In this document: one piece after another, positions 44,088-55,052 of the stretch
Layout: every line of letters starts with the position of its first letter
How positions within the stretch are numbered: the stretch's first letter is position 1
Source of the DNA: Myxococcales bacterium
GTDB taxonomy: Bacteria; Myxococcota_A; Polyangia; Palsa-1104; JAEUJZ01
Length of the DNA: 64,000 nucleotides
Reading direction: 5' to 3'
Assembly: GCA_016794505.1 (NCBI GenBank)
Contig: JAEUJZ010000171.1
Span: 1-64,000 of the forward strand
Program-made: the position numbers and the translations under genes
The notes under the pieces: model-generated
Seen by the model: the letters and a program-made list of their open reading frames with translations, nothing else
What the model was told of the DNA's origin: nothing
The model's database searches: none

Positions 44088-44114
44088 CCCAGCGCGTCCT
44101 TGGCCCGCGCTACA

Positions 44115-44176
44115 TTCCGATTTAGTCGGTCCTTCCGATTTAGTCGGTCCTTCCGATTTAGTCGGTCCTTCCGATT
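44115..44176. repeat. 18-bp tandem repeat, three copies plus a partial
   Basis: TTCCGATTTAGTCGGTCC occurs at 44115-44132, 44133-44150 and 44151-44168, then 8 bp of a fourth. Each unit contains CCGA..TCGG as a small inverted repeat. It lies between convergent genes (FGE lipoprotein and DUF11 protein), so it may form hairpins in both transcripts. Confidence 0.9.
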
Positions 44177-44247
44177 CCTGCGGGTCTGGCGAGCCAAAGG
44201 AGAGTCGTACAAAGACGGCGAGGCCGCTGCCTTAAGCCGGCGTGCAG

Positions 44248-47200
44248 CTAGGCAACGCGGCGGCGGCGCAAGCCCAAGCCCAAGATCAGGGCGAGTCCAG
44301 CGCCGACAAAGGCCAGGCCCGCGTGTGCCGGAGCAGACGTGACGCCAGCCGTGCTGCAGCCCAGGCCGCCACCGAACAAGCGATACAGATCCGACGCTGC
44401 GACGTTGTTGCGCAGATCGGGATCGTTGTTGTTCGGCGCTTGGACCGTCGCTGTGGCGATGGGCGGCTGTGCGCCGTCAGCACCGTCGTCACCAGCGCCG
44501 GCTGGGGGCAGCTTGACGGTGACCGAGATGGGCGGAGCACTGCCCGATGCCACGCGATCTCGCGTGCAGATCACGGCGTTGGCATCGCGGGCACACGTCC
44601 AGCCGTCGCCGCTTGGGCCCTCGGTGATCTCGGATCCGGGGGGTAGACCGATGGTGACCACGGGGTTCTTGACAGGGTCGGGACCGGCATTGCTGACGTC
44701 GGTGGTATAGACCACGCTGTCTCCGGGCTTCGGCGTGCCGGGGCTTTGGCGAATCTTCACCGACAGATCCGATCCCGTCGTCGGCGTCGTATCAACCGCG
44801 ACCGAGGCCTGGTTGTTGAGCGGTACAGGATCGCTGTTCGATGGCGAGCTGATGACACCCGCGACGGCACCGGCACCTTGGCTGGGGTCGCTCGGGGCCG
44901 GCGTGTTGAGCACCAGCGTGATCGGGCTCGCGCTTCCCGGCGGCAGGCTGCCGTTTAGATAGCAGGTGAACGCGGCGCCGTGCTGGACACAGCTCCAGCC
45001 CTGGCCCTGCGGGGGCTGGACCACGGTGCTGCCGGGGGGAATCGTCAGCGTGATGCTGGGGCTGCGGACGGTGTCCGGTCCTTTGTTGCTGCCTTCGATG
45101 GTGTACGTGACGTCGGTGGCGCTGCCCGCCGTGCTGGGCGTCTTGCGGATGCTCAGGGCCAGATCGGCGCTGCTGCGCGGCTTGGTCGGGCGGACGTCAA
45201 CGGTGGCGCTGTTGTTGTTGGGGTTGGGATCCTGGTTTCCCGGCGCGGTCACCACAGCGGTCGTGCTTGGGGTGCCGCTGCCCGACGGAGATCCGCCGCC
45301 TTCGCTGGGCAGCTTGACCTTGACGCTGATCGGGGGGGCATCGCCGGCTGGGATGCTGTCGCGGGTGCAGACGGCGGTGCTGCCGCTTTGGGTACACGTC
45401 CAGCCCTCGCCTTGCGCGGCCTGCGTGACGGTCGATCCGGGAGGAAGCTGGATCGTCACGACGGGGTTTCCGACGGCATCTGGGCCCTTGTTGCTGGCGA
45501 CGCCTGTGTATGTGACCTCGTCGCCGGGCTGCGGGGTGGGCTTGTCGACCGAGATGCGAATGCCCAGATCCGACCCGCTGCTGGGCGACATCGCGGCAAT
45601 CGGCTTGGCATCTTGGTTGTTCTGCGGGTTGGGATCGCGGCTGCCCGCTGCGCTGACGCTGCCAGCCACCACACCCGGCGACGCTGCACCCATGGGAGCC
45701 GGCGCGATGATCTTGATCGTGACCGGCGGCAAGGTCTGCCCCGGCGCGATCTGCGGCGTGATGCAGGTGACGCTGGTGTCGCTGCGGCTGCACGCCCAGC
45801 CAGGGCCAGCGGGCTCTTGCGTGACGCTGCTGCCCGGCGGAATGGTGAAGGTCACCGACGGATTGGCCGCGGCATCGGGGCCGATGTTCTTCGTCTCTAG
45901 GCTAAATGTCGTCTCCATTTGCGGGCCGTTACTGACCGGATTCTTGCTGATAGCCAGGGCTAGGTCGGACGCTTTCTGCGGCTGCGTCGGGCCAACATCG
46001 ACGACGGCGCGGTTGTTCGCGGGGTTGGGATCGGCCGTGCCGGGCGAGCCAATCAGCACCGGTACCTGCGGCGTGCCAGCAGACGAATCTGCCGGCGTGC
46101 GGAACTTCACAACCAGATCCGGCGCCGACATTCCGGCGGGCAGATCCATGTTCATCGTGCAGGTGTACAGCGTGCCGTTTGCGACGCAGGCCCACGGTCC
46201 CGGATCACCAGGCTTGGGCGGAGGCTGCGTCACCGTGCTTCCCGGCGGGATGGAAAACACCACCACGGGCCGGCTCGCTCCGTCGGGGCCGTTGTTCTTG
46301 GCGGTGATGGTGACGGTGGTTTCGTCGCCAGGGTTTGGGGTCTGCGGCGACTTGGTGACGCCGACCTGCAGGTCCGAGCTCTTGGGCGTCGTCGAGCCAC
46401 CGACGATCGGCGCTTTGCCGGTCGCGCGGTTGTTGCTCAAAAGCGGGTCGGTATAGCCGGGCGGTGGATAGGCCGCGACCCCCAGATCCAGCGTCGGATT
46501 TGGCGTCGGAGGCGGCACCGGAATCACCACCTTGAACTGCAGCGATCCGTCCTTGGGCAGATCGGCTTGGCTGGGCAATGGCCCCATGCCGGATGTCATG
46601 CCTGCGGGGCACAGGACGCCGGGGCCCATCGGCGTACACGTCCAGGTCACCTTCGCGGGATCGGTGCCGGGGGGCAGCGTGGTCAAGATGTCGGTGCCCA
46701 GCGCGGGGTTGTCTCCGACGTTCTTCACCGTCACCGTGTACTCGGCGTTGGATCCTGGCTGCACCATGCCGGAAGGCGGCAGCACCGACACCTGGATGTC
46801 CGAAGGCATGCAGATGGGATAGTTCGTCGGCATGCCCATGACCATCGGCTGCCGGGGCGACTCGATGGCCAAGCCATCGCCACCGTTGGTCGCGCCGTTC
46901 GAGGGAAACTTGCTCATCGTCGTAGCGACGGTGGTGCCACCCTGCTGGCCCTTGACGCGGACCGTGGGCTTGCCGCCCGCCATGTAGACGATCGTGCCGC
47001 CGCCGCCGCCACCACCGGGGCCTTCCGCTTCCAGCGGGTCGCTGGGGGCGCGTTTCTGGTTGCCGCCATAGCCACCGTTGGCCGAAAGCTGCACGCTGCC
47101 GTCGATGGCCTTGCCGGTCAAAAGGAAGATCGATCCGCCGCCGCCGCCGCCGCCGGGGGCATCGTTGTGGCCGTTGCCGGTGTCGGCGCCGTCGCCACCG

Positions 47201-48558
47201 TTGGCGCTGATCATGCCGCTTCCGCCCATGGGCACGGTGACGGTCCCAGACACCAAGATCACGACGCCGCCGCCGTTGCCGCCGTTGCCGCCCGAGTTGT
47301 TGTCTTGGTCGCCTGCACCACCGCCACCGCCCTGAAACAGCTCGAAGCCAGGCGTCGGGCGCAGAGGGTGCCCGCCAAGGCCGCCGACGTCTTGCCGCAG
47401 GTTGCCGCTCCACTTGCTATCGCCCGGAGGTTCGACGGTGGGGTCGGCAGCGCCAGCCATCATGGGCCGCGAGGTGCTGTAGCCGCCCCGCCCGCCGCCC
47501 GACGAGGTGGTGTACAGGTTGCCGTTGTCTTTGTAGGCTGGATCGAGCGGCCAGGCGCTCATTCCGCCGAGCACGGCCTTGTCCATCACGCCATGCCCGG
47601 TCCACTTGAGGATGTCGCCTCCGTTGGCTCCGCCGCCACCCGGAGCGTTGTGGGCGTTGCCGCCGCCGCCGCCATTGGCCGGGGCCCCGCGGCCGTACTT
47701 GCCGACGCCCGCCTGATAGTCATCCTGGGATCCCGCGATGCTCTCGCCTTGCTCGGCGCCGAGCTTTGGGTCCTTGCTGGCCATGCCTGTCACCTTGGGG
47801 TCGGTCACAGGGTTCGACATCGCATCGACCTTGCCGCCGCGGAAGCCCTGGGCGGTGACGTCGATGGCGCCATCTAGCTGAGTGTCGCGCAGCACGTGAA
47901 CAGCGACCACGCCGCCCGTCGAGCCATCCCAGGTCTTGGCCACAACCGAGGCGCCCGCGCTGATCTTCAGGCTGTTGAGTTGCGGCACGCGCAGCACCTG
48001 GGTCTTGCCCGCGGTGGGGTATGCGTTCTGCAGTCCAGAGCAGCCGCCTCCGACGACGACGATGTTGCCGGCGACGCTCTCGACCAGGACGAATTCGAAG
48101 GCCCCGGCGCCGTTTCGCGCAGTCACCGCGCCGAACTTTTTGGCGTCATCGCTGGTATCGATGGTCGCGCCCTGCGCTTGATACAGCATCAAAAGATCGC
48201 CCTGCTTCAGCGCCATACCGGTGCGCGGATCTTTTAAGTCTGCGGCGTTCGCCACCGTCAGGTTCCTGTCCCCCTTGGCGGCCGGCATGGCCAGCGTCGA
48301 ATACGAGTTCAAGATCGTCGACGGCAAGTTCACGGTGACATCGCCGTCCTGACCAGCCAGCGACCCGCGGATCGATTCCAGCTCTGCGTCCAGCAGCGGA
48401 GCGGTCGGCACCGGCTGCGCATCGCGGCCATCGCCCGCGCAGCTTGTGGTGAACATCCAGCTGGCGACCAAGCCCGTCGTGAGCAGTCGCGCCAGCGTTG
48501 TTTCACTCGTTCGCCATGCAGCACTCGACGGAGTGCAAAGGGTACGTCGGTTCTTCAT
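44248..48558 (-). CDS. Large Gly-rich/DUF11-repeat surface protein with MYXO-CTERM anchor
   Basis: A 1,436-aa protein; ATG 48558 (MKNRRTLCTP) has GGAG upstream. After a signal peptide ending near FTTSCAGDG comes a beta-helical, glycine-rich half (about 50-600; runs such as GGGGGNAHNAPGGGG). Six DUF11-type repeats of ~120 residues follow (each SDLxVxIxKxPxxPxPGDxV...NxGPD...VTxxxPPGSxVTQ). The end GCSTAG, a hydrophobic helix and LRRRRVA form a MYXO-CTERM-like sorting signal. It is exported and probably cell-surface anchored. The Cys after the signal peptide is only a weak lipobox. Function is adhesion or matrix by analogy only. Confidence 0.85.
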   Translation of the reverse strand: MKNRRTLCTPSSAAWRTSETTLARLLTTGLVASWMFTTSCAGDGRDAQPVPTAPLLDAELESIRGSLAGQDGDVTVNLPSTILNSYSTLAMPAAKGDRNLTVANAADLKDPRTGMALKQGDLLMLYQAQGATIDTSDDAKKFGAVTARNGAGAFEFVLVESVAGNIVVVGGGCSGLQNAYPTAGKTQVLRVPQLNSLKISAGASVVAKTWDGSTGGVVAVHVLRDTQLDGAIDVTAQGFRGGKVDAMSNPVTDPKVTGMASKDPKLGAEQGESIAGSQDDYQAGVGKYGRGAPANGGGGGNAHNAPGGGGANGGDILKWTGHGVMDKAVLGGMSAWPLDPAYKDNGNLYTTSSGGGRGGYSTSRPMMAGAADPTVEPPGDSKWSGNLRQDVGGLGGHPLRPTPGFELFQGGGGGAGDQDNNSGGNGGNGGGVVILVSGTVTVPMGGSGMISANGGDGADTGNGHNDAPGGGGGGGSIFLLTGKAIDGSVQLSANGGYGGNQKRAPSDPLEAEGPGGGGGGGTIVYMAGGKPTVRVKGQQGGTTVATTMSKFPSNGATNGGDGLAIESPRQPMVMGMPTNYPICMPSDIQVSVLPPSGMVQPGSNAEYTVTVKNVGDNPALGTDILTTLPPGTDPAKVTWTCTPMGPGVLCPAGMTSGMGPLPSQADLPKDGSLQFKVVIPVPPPTPNPTLDLGVAAYPPPGYTDPLLSNNRATGKAPIVGGSTTPKSSDLQVGVTKSPQTPNPGDETTVTITAKNNGPDGASRPVVVFSIPPGSTVTQPPPKPGDPGPWACVANGTLYTCTMNMDLPAGMSAPDLVVKFRTPADSSAGTPQVPVLIGSPGTADPNPANNRAVVDVGPTQPQKASDLALAISKNPVSNGPQMETTFSLETKNIGPDAAANPSVTFTIPPGSSVTQEPAGPGWACSRSDTSVTCITPQIAPGQTLPPVTIKIIAPAPMGAASPGVVAGSVSAAGSRDPNPQNNQDAKPIAAMSPSSGSDLGIRISVDKPTPQPGDEVTYTGVASNKGPDAVGNPVVTIQLPPGSTVTQAAQGEGWTCTQSGSTAVCTRDSIPAGDAPPISVKVKLPSEGGGSPSGSGTPSTTAVVTAPGNQDPNPNNNSATVDVRPTKPRSSADLALSIRKTPSTAGSATDVTYTIEGSNKGPDTVRSPSITLTIPPGSTVVQPPQGQGWSCVQHGAAFTCYLNGSLPPGSASPITLVLNTPAPSDPSQGAGAVAGVISSPSNSDPVPLNNQASVAVDTTPTTGSDLSVKIRQSPGTPKPGDSVVYTTDVSNAGPDPVKNPVVTIGLPPGSEITEGPSGDGWTCARDANAVICTRDRVASGSAPPISVTVKLPPAGAGDDGADGAQPPIATATVQAPNNNDPDLRNNVAASDLYRLFGGGLGCSTAGVTSAPAHAGLAFVGAGLALILGLGLRRRRVA

Positions 48559-48643
48559 AAGCAACTCCTGCATGCAGGCAGGCCCCCGTATCGGAGGCGC
48601 TGCCGCGGTTGAGAGGGTGTGCGACCAGCGCAGCCAGCGACGG

Positions 48644-50707
48644 CTACTTGCTGGCGGGTTTCTTCTTTTGGGCAGCGCTCGACGTGTCGCTTTGATCCGG
48701 TGAGCTGGGGACCGCGACCTGCGTCGCATCCAAGCGCTGGATCTGCACGCTGCCTTCACCGGGAGCCGGATCGAGGATTAAGAACTCGACACGGCGGTTC
48801 TTTTCGCGACCTTGCGGCGAGGCGTTGTCGGCGATCGGTCGGTCGGGGCCATAGCCTTGGGCCTGCAGCCGATCGGCGGTGATGCCTCCGCGCTCGATCA
48901 GCCACTTCATGACGCTCTTGGCGCGGCGATCGGACAGATCGACGTTGTAGTCGTGCGTGCCGCGATCGTCGGTGTGTCCCTCGATGGCGACGCGCTTGAT
49001 CTCGGGCGCCCCCTTGAGCGCGTCGGCCACCGACTGCAGCACGGGGAAGCTCTTCTGCAGAATGATGTCCCGGTTGGTCGCGAAGAACACGGGCTGCACG
49101 ATGATCAGCTTGCCTCCCTTGACCGACACCAAGCCGGGGCAGCCGTTTTTCTTGGCATCGGGATGCGGCGCACCGGGCTTATCGGGGCAGGCGTCTTCGC
49201 TGTCGGGGACGTTGTCACCGTCGCGATCCGGGGCCGGGCAGCCGCTGCGGCCGGGATCCGGCTTCATGCCCTTGTGGATGTCGGGGCACTGATCCAAGGG
49301 ATCCAGCACGCCGTCTTTGTCGCGATCCCCGGCTGGGCAGCCGAGCTTGCCTGGATCAGGGACCTCGCTCTTGTGCGTGTCGGGGCACTGATCGTCGGGG
49401 TCCAAGACGCCGTCTTGATCGCGGTCGCCCGTCGGACAGCCAGGACGTGCGGCATCGGGACGATCGCCCTTGGGCTGCTCGGGGCACTGATCGTCGACAT
49501 CGGCCACGCCATCGCCATCGCGATCAGACAGTGGGCAGCCAGGACGCGCCGGGTCAGGCCAGGTCCCTGCTGGAAGCTCGGGACACTGATCCTGCAGGTC
49601 GATCACGCGGTCGCCGTCGCGATCGGGGCAGCCATGCTCGGCGGGAATGCTGCTTGCGACACCGAACACGTCGGGACAGGCGTCCTGCGGATCGAGGATG
49701 CCGTCGTGGTCGCGATCCTTGGGCGTGTCCTCGGCCATCGGGGCATAGGCCAGGCGCAAGAGCACGCGGCCATCGGGTGTGCCCGGTGTGCGCAGAAGCC
49801 CCAGCCCACCCGCGACGCCCAGGTTGATCAGGCGCGCGATGTTGTAGTGCAGGCCAAGCAACACTTCCAAGCTGGTGTAGTCGCTGGTAAACGGCGCCGG
49901 CTTGACTTGATCGTTGCCGTAGACCGTCGTGCCGAGGATGGCTTCGGGCCCGATGGCAAAGCGCCGGGTGGTGTCGGCATAGGCGATGGCGGCACCAAGC
50001 TGTAGCTCGGATCCCACGGTGCTACCCGTCGGATCCGCGTCGCCGATCTGTGCCGGAGCCCGGAACAAGAAAGCGCCGGTAAACGACCACAGGATATGGT
50101 GCGAGAGGCCGCCCAATGCCAGCTTGGGCATGACGCGCACGAACGAGTCGCTCGACGAGCCGGACACGCCGCTGTTCGTAAACTGGCGCAGCGGAACCCA
50201 GACGTTGGCGCCCAAGCTCATCGAAAGGGCGCTGCGATAGGGCTGGCCGAACAGGCGCACCCACAGGCCGAAGCGCGGATCTCCGACGACGACGCCTTCG
50301 GTCGGTGCAGCCCCCCCAGCTGCGGTGCCGCGCTCAAGGAATGTGACGGGCAGCGTCGCGGTCAGAAGCACGCGATCCAAGAACGAGCCGGCCAGGTCGA
50401 CGTGCCCCAAGAGCTGATGCTCGATGACGCTGACCGTCCGCTGCACCGAGGACCCCGTGTCGCGGCCAAACACCAGCGGGTTGTGGCCATAGTTCAGCGT
50501 GATCCCCGCTGCGAAGTATCGCGTCGACGAGTACCAAGGGTGATCCACCCAGAACGACCACTCGCCGGCTGCTGTCGGCTCATAGCGGTTGACGGTGAAG
50601 CCTCGCTGCAGGGGCTGGGCTTGGGCTGCGCTCGACGACAGCACAGCCGCGCTGACTAGGCCGCTTAGGCCGACGGGAAGAAACGATGCAAGTCTACGAT
50701 GTCTCAA
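48644..50707 (-). CDS. Outer-membrane OmpA-family protein with thrombospondin type-3 repeats
   Basis: A 687-aa protein from TTG 50707; GAGAGG lies 7 nt upstream and a signal peptide (ASFLPVGLSGLVSAAVLSSS, cleaved after AQA) follows. Residues ~45-360 look like a beta-barrel. Six calcium-binding TSP3 repeats (DRDGDGVADVDDQCPEQPKG type, about 370-530) precede an OmpA peptidoglycan-binding domain (GHTDDRGTHDYNVDLSDRRA, GYGPDRPIADN, NRRVEFLIL). It should link outer membrane to peptidoglycan. The downstream gene in the same direction is the DUF11 surface protein. Confidence 0.88.
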   Translation of the reverse strand: MRHRRLASFLPVGLSGLVSAAVLSSSAAQAQPLQRGFTVNRYEPTAAGEWSFWVDHPWYSSTRYFAAGITLNYGHNPLVFGRDTGSSVQRTVSVIEHQLLGHVDLAGSFLDRVLLTATLPVTFLERGTAAGGAAPTEGVVVGDPRFGLWVRLFGQPYRSALSMSLGANVWVPLRQFTNSGVSGSSSDSFVRVMPKLALGGLSHHILWSFTGAFLFRAPAQIGDADPTGSTVGSELQLGAAIAYADTTRRFAIGPEAILGTTVYGNDQVKPAPFTSDYTSLEVLLGLHYNIARLINLGVAGGLGLLRTPGTPDGRVLLRLAYAPMAEDTPKDRDHDGILDPQDACPDVFGVASSIPAEHGCPDRDGDRVIDLQDQCPELPAGTWPDPARPGCPLSDRDGDGVADVDDQCPEQPKGDRPDAARPGCPTGDRDQDGVLDPDDQCPDTHKSEVPDPGKLGCPAGDRDKDGVLDPLDQCPDIHKGMKPDPGRSGCPAPDRDGDNVPDSEDACPDKPGAPHPDAKKNGCPGLVSVKGGKLIIVQPVFFATNRDIILQKSFPVLQSVADALKGAPEIKRVAIEGHTDDRGTHDYNVDLSDRRAKSVMKWLIERGGITADRLQAQGYGPDRPIADNASPQGREKNRRVEFLILDPAPGEGSVQIQRLDATQVAVPSSPDQSDTSSAAQKKKPASK

Positions 50708-51047
50708 AGGGATGCCTCTCTGCTGTGGACGTGGACGCGCGTGCGTCCGGCGAGCCAACGCCAAGCAAGCAGCGGACCAGCATCTTGTTGAGCTTGTTAT
50801 CGAGCGGGCGGGCCGTGGCTTTTCCCGAATGATGACCACGCAGGCAGAAATCCAAGGCTGCTCGCTTCCGCGCGGACCTGCGGCGAGTGCTGGTGGCAAC
50901 GTCCTGCAGGATTGCCCCGCAGGTCGCCAAAGTGCCTCAGTCGGCGCAAACAAATAGCGGGCTGGCGTACATGCAAATGACTTGCATGTCTTGCGGAGTC
51001 CCGTCGACACGATCGATCCAAGCGAGCTGGATCGGCACCGCCGATGG

Positions 51048-52421
<1,374 letters not shown>

Positions 52422-52583
52422 CCCTGACTCTCACTCGGCAGGCAGCGCCTGCGGTCCGTAGAGTGCTCTGTTTTTCGGCGGCAGACAAGCCCGGACCACC
52501 AAACCGCCCCAGCGCTCACCAAATCGCCCCAGTCTCGCGGCTGGCCTGGGCCCTGCCCGACGGCAGAGAGGCCGCTGCAGACC

Positions 52584-52599
52584 TGGCACCCGCGTTGCA
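52584..52599 (+). promoter_or_regulatory. Sigma-54 promoter of the DUF481/OmpA operon
   Basis: TGGCACCCGCGTTGCA has the consensus -24 TGGCAC and -12 TTGCA with GG and GC exactly 10 bp apart. Transcription should start near 52611, 48 bp before ATG 52659. The divergent gene encodes a sigma-54 activator. Confidence 0.7.
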
Positions 52600-52658
52600 A
52601 TGCGATGGCCGGCAATTGGATGACCTAGAACGCCCGCCACGGGCAGGGAGACGATGTA

Positions 52659-53588
52659 ATGAGCTTCACTCGGTTCCTCGTAGCTTCTTCCGCGACGCTC
52701 TGCTTGCTCGGCAGCAGTGCCTGGGCCCAAGCCCCCGTCGTCAAGCAAGAGTTTGCCAAGCAAGAAGAGGTCAAGCAGGTGGTCTGGAAAGCCTCGGCCG
52801 CCGCGGGCTTTTCGATCACCACCGGCAACGCCAGCGTCACGACGATAAGCGGTGGCGCCAACGTGTCGCGCAACGATGGGCTCAACAAGCTCGCGCTGAA
52901 CCTAAAGGGCCTGTATGCCCTGACCGATCTGCCTGTCGTACGCGATCTGGACAACGACGGCCTGGTCGGTAGCGACGCTGAGCTGGAAACAGAGCGCAAG
53001 ACCACCGCCGGTCTGTTTCTGGCCGCGCTGCGCTACGACCGGTTCTTCACCAAGCACAACTCGGGCTACATCACGCTCAACGGCGGCCTGGACTATCCGG
53101 CGTCCAAGGAATTTCTTGGCGGCGGTCAGGTCGGCTATGCGCGTCAGGTCCTCAGCACCAAGATGCACCTGCTGAGCGGCGAACTTGGTTATGACTTGAA
53201 CTACACGCGCTTCCGCGCGCCTGATCCCGAGCCAGCAGACTTCCAGGCCAACTTGCTCCTGCACTCGGGGCGCATCTTTTTGGGCTACATGCTGTCGGTG
53301 GCGGACCACACCAGCGTTGAAGCCAACCTGGAAGCGCTGATCAACTTCAACGTCGCGAAAATCGGCGACCGAGACGTCGATCCGGGGGCGGCCAGTCGCA
53401 TCAATGCTCAGCTCGCGTTTACGACAAAGGTCTGGAAGGCGCTCAGCCTGCGCGCTGCCGGCTCGCTTCGCTATGACAACGCGCCCGGCTTGACGACGCA
53501 ATTTAAGTATAAAGACGGGTTCCCCAATCGCTACAACCAGAAGCTCGATACGCTGACCGAGCTGCAGTTGGTGATCAACTTCATCTAG
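52659..53588 (+). CDS. DUF481 outer-membrane beta-barrel protein
   Basis: A 309-aa protein with signal peptide (SATLCLLGSSAWA, cleaved after AQA) and alternating strands through to a C-terminal LQLVINFI. Motifs such as ASAAAGFSITTGNASVTTISGGANVSR, YDRFFTKHNSGYITLNGGLDY and KWKALSLRAAG-like strands fit the DUF481/YdiY family (salt-induced porin-like proteins). GGGAG precedes the ATG. It is the first gene after the sigma-54 promoter; the next gene begins 18 nt later. Confidence 0.8.
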   Translation: MSFTRFLVASSATLCLLGSSAWAQAPVVKQEFAKQEEVKQVVWKASAAAGFSITTGNASVTTISGGANVSRNDGLNKLALNLKGLYALTDLPVVRDLDNDGLVGSDAELETERKTTAGLFLAALRYDRFFTKHNSGYITLNGGLDYPASKEFLGGGQVGYARQVLSTKMHLLSGELGYDLNYTRFRAPDPEPADFQANLLLHSGRIFLGYMLSVADHTSVEANLEALINFNVAKIGDRDVDPGAASRINAQLAFTTKVWKALSLRAAGSLRYDNAPGLTTQFKYKDGFPNRYNQKLDTLTELQLVINFI

Positions 53589-53606
53589 GCCGCTTGGGAG
53601 GTTCCA

Positions 53607-54908
53607 ATGTCTTCTTTGCGACGACGAAGTTGTAGGTGGCGCGACCGCCTGCCCGCGGGCTGGTTGGCGACGGTCGGCCTGTTGCTTGCGCATCCTGGAA
53701 GCAGCCGTGCCGAGATCGATGCCGAGGTCTTCGGGGGCGCGCACTTCTTTAACAGCGGCAATCGCCTGAGCCTAAGCGACCCGCTCAGCGACGGAAATAC
53801 GCTGAAGCATAACGGACTTTTGGGCTTGCGCCTGGGCTATGTTCCGATCCCGCGTTTGGCCATCGAAGGCGAGCTCGCCATGACCCCGACCAGTTCGAAG
53901 GACGATCTGTCTCGGATGGGCGTGCTGTCGCTGCGCGGTCACCTGCTGCTCAATCTTCTGACCGGCCGCGTGCGGCCGTTTGTGCTGGCCGGCGGCGGTG
54001 CGTTGATCAGCACGCCGACTATTTCGTCTCGGCTGCGCGCATCGACGATTGCGGCGCTACATGCCGGCGCGGGCCTCAAGATCGATTTTGTGCCCGGCTG
54101 GGGCGTGCGCATCGACGGCCGGCTGGTGCTGCCGCAGGGCAGCGAACAGGCGCTAACCACGGAAGGGGAAGTGCTCTTGGGGCTGTATGGTCGCTTTGAC
54201 GTCAAGGCCCCCGCCCCGCGGCCCGCGCCGCCGGCTGATCCGGTCCCGGCTCCGCTGGCCGTGGAACTTCCAGCCCAGGCTCCACCCGTCGCTGAAATGC
54301 CAGCGCCGGCAGCGCCGCCTTCGCCGCCTGCGGCAGCAGCGCCCGTTGCCCCTGCGCTTCCCGTCGATACGGATCAGGATGGCGTGCTCGATAGTGACGA
54401 TCGCTGCCCAACTGTCGCGGGTCCCACCGACAACGCCGGCTGCCCTGACAGCGACGGAGACGGCGATGGCATTGTGGACCGTCTGGACCGCTGTCCGCAG
54501 CAGCCCGAGATCCGCAATGGCTTTCAGGACGAAGACGGCTGCCCCGACGAGCTACCCGCTGCCGTCAGCCAGTTCACCGGCCGCATCGAGGGGGTCGCCT
54601 TTCAGCCAAACCAAGCCGTGCTGACGCCCGCCTCGCTGCCCGTGCTCGATCGCGCGGTGGCCATGCTGCGCGAGCACAGCGGCGTGCGGCTTGAGATCGC
54701 CGGGCACACCGACAACCTTGGGCCGGCTGAGCAGAACCGGACGCTGTCGCAGGCCCGAGCCGACGCCGTGCGCGCCTATCTTGTGAGCCAGGGCATCGAT
54801 GGGACGCGCTTGTCTGCCGTCGGCTATGGTCCTGACAAGCCGATCGATAGCAACACCACACCACAGGGCCGGGCCAAGAACCGCCGCGTTGAATTCACCT
54901 TGCGCTGA
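53607..54908 (+). CDS. OmpA-family protein with barrel, Pro-rich linker and TSP3 repeats
   Basis: A 433-aa protein with signal peptide ending SSRAEI. An N-terminal 8-strand-like barrel (about 35-190; FGGAHFFNSGNRLSL, LLGLRLGYVPIPRLAIEGEL) is followed by a proline/alanine linker (195-250). Two to three calcium-loop repeats (DTDQDGVLDSDDRCP, DSDGDGDGIVDRLDRCP) lead to a C-terminal OmpA domain (IAGHTDNLGPAEQNRTLSQ, AVGYGPDKPID, KNRRVEFTLR). It starts 18 nt after the DUF481 gene, so it shares the sigma-54 promoter. Confidence 0.88.
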   Translation: MSSLRRRSCRWRDRLPAGWLATVGLLLAHPGSSRAEIDAEVFGGAHFFNSGNRLSLSDPLSDGNTLKHNGLLGLRLGYVPIPRLAIEGELAMTPTSSKDDLSRMGVLSLRGHLLLNLLTGRVRPFVLAGGGALISTPTISSRLRASTIAALHAGAGLKIDFVPGWGVRIDGRLVLPQGSEQALTTEGEVLLGLYGRFDVKAPAPRPAPPADPVPAPLAVELPAQAPPVAEMPAPAAPPSPPAAAAPVAPALPVDTDQDGVLDSDDRCPTVAGPTDNAGCPDSDGDGDGIVDRLDRCPQQPEIRNGFQDEDGCPDELPAAVSQFTGRIEGVAFQPNQAVLTPASLPVLDRAVAMLREHSGVRLEIAGHTDNLGPAEQNRTLSQARADAVRAYLVSQGIDGTRLSAVGYGPDKPIDSNTTPQGRAKNRRVEFTLR

Positions 54909-55052
54909 GCGCTCGCGCGTCCCTTGCTTCGCGTCCCTTACTTCGCGCGGCCGCCGACCTGGCCACCTGCCTATCCGCCTTAGGGATCGTTGCGCGGCAT
55001 GACACAAATCTGTGTTACCAACAGGCCCCGCTGTTTTCGGAGACCTCTTGTC

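Noticed and set aside
44115..44176. CRISPR-like repeat
   Set aside because: The units are contiguous with no spacers, so it is a simple tandem repeat.
44966..46456. A 496-codon open frame on the + strand opposite the DUF11 repeats
   Set aside because: It is low-complexity antisense of repetitive DUF11 sequence; its own repeats only mirror the real gene.
46567..47877. A 436-codon open frame on the + strand
   Set aside because: It is antisense to the glycine/DUF11 gene, whose GGC/GGT-rich codons keep opposite frames open. It shows no domain or signal peptide.
48812..50005. A 397-codon open frame on the + strand
   Set aside because: It is a mirror of the TSP3/OmpA gene; the repeats reflect the calcium-binding units on the other strand.
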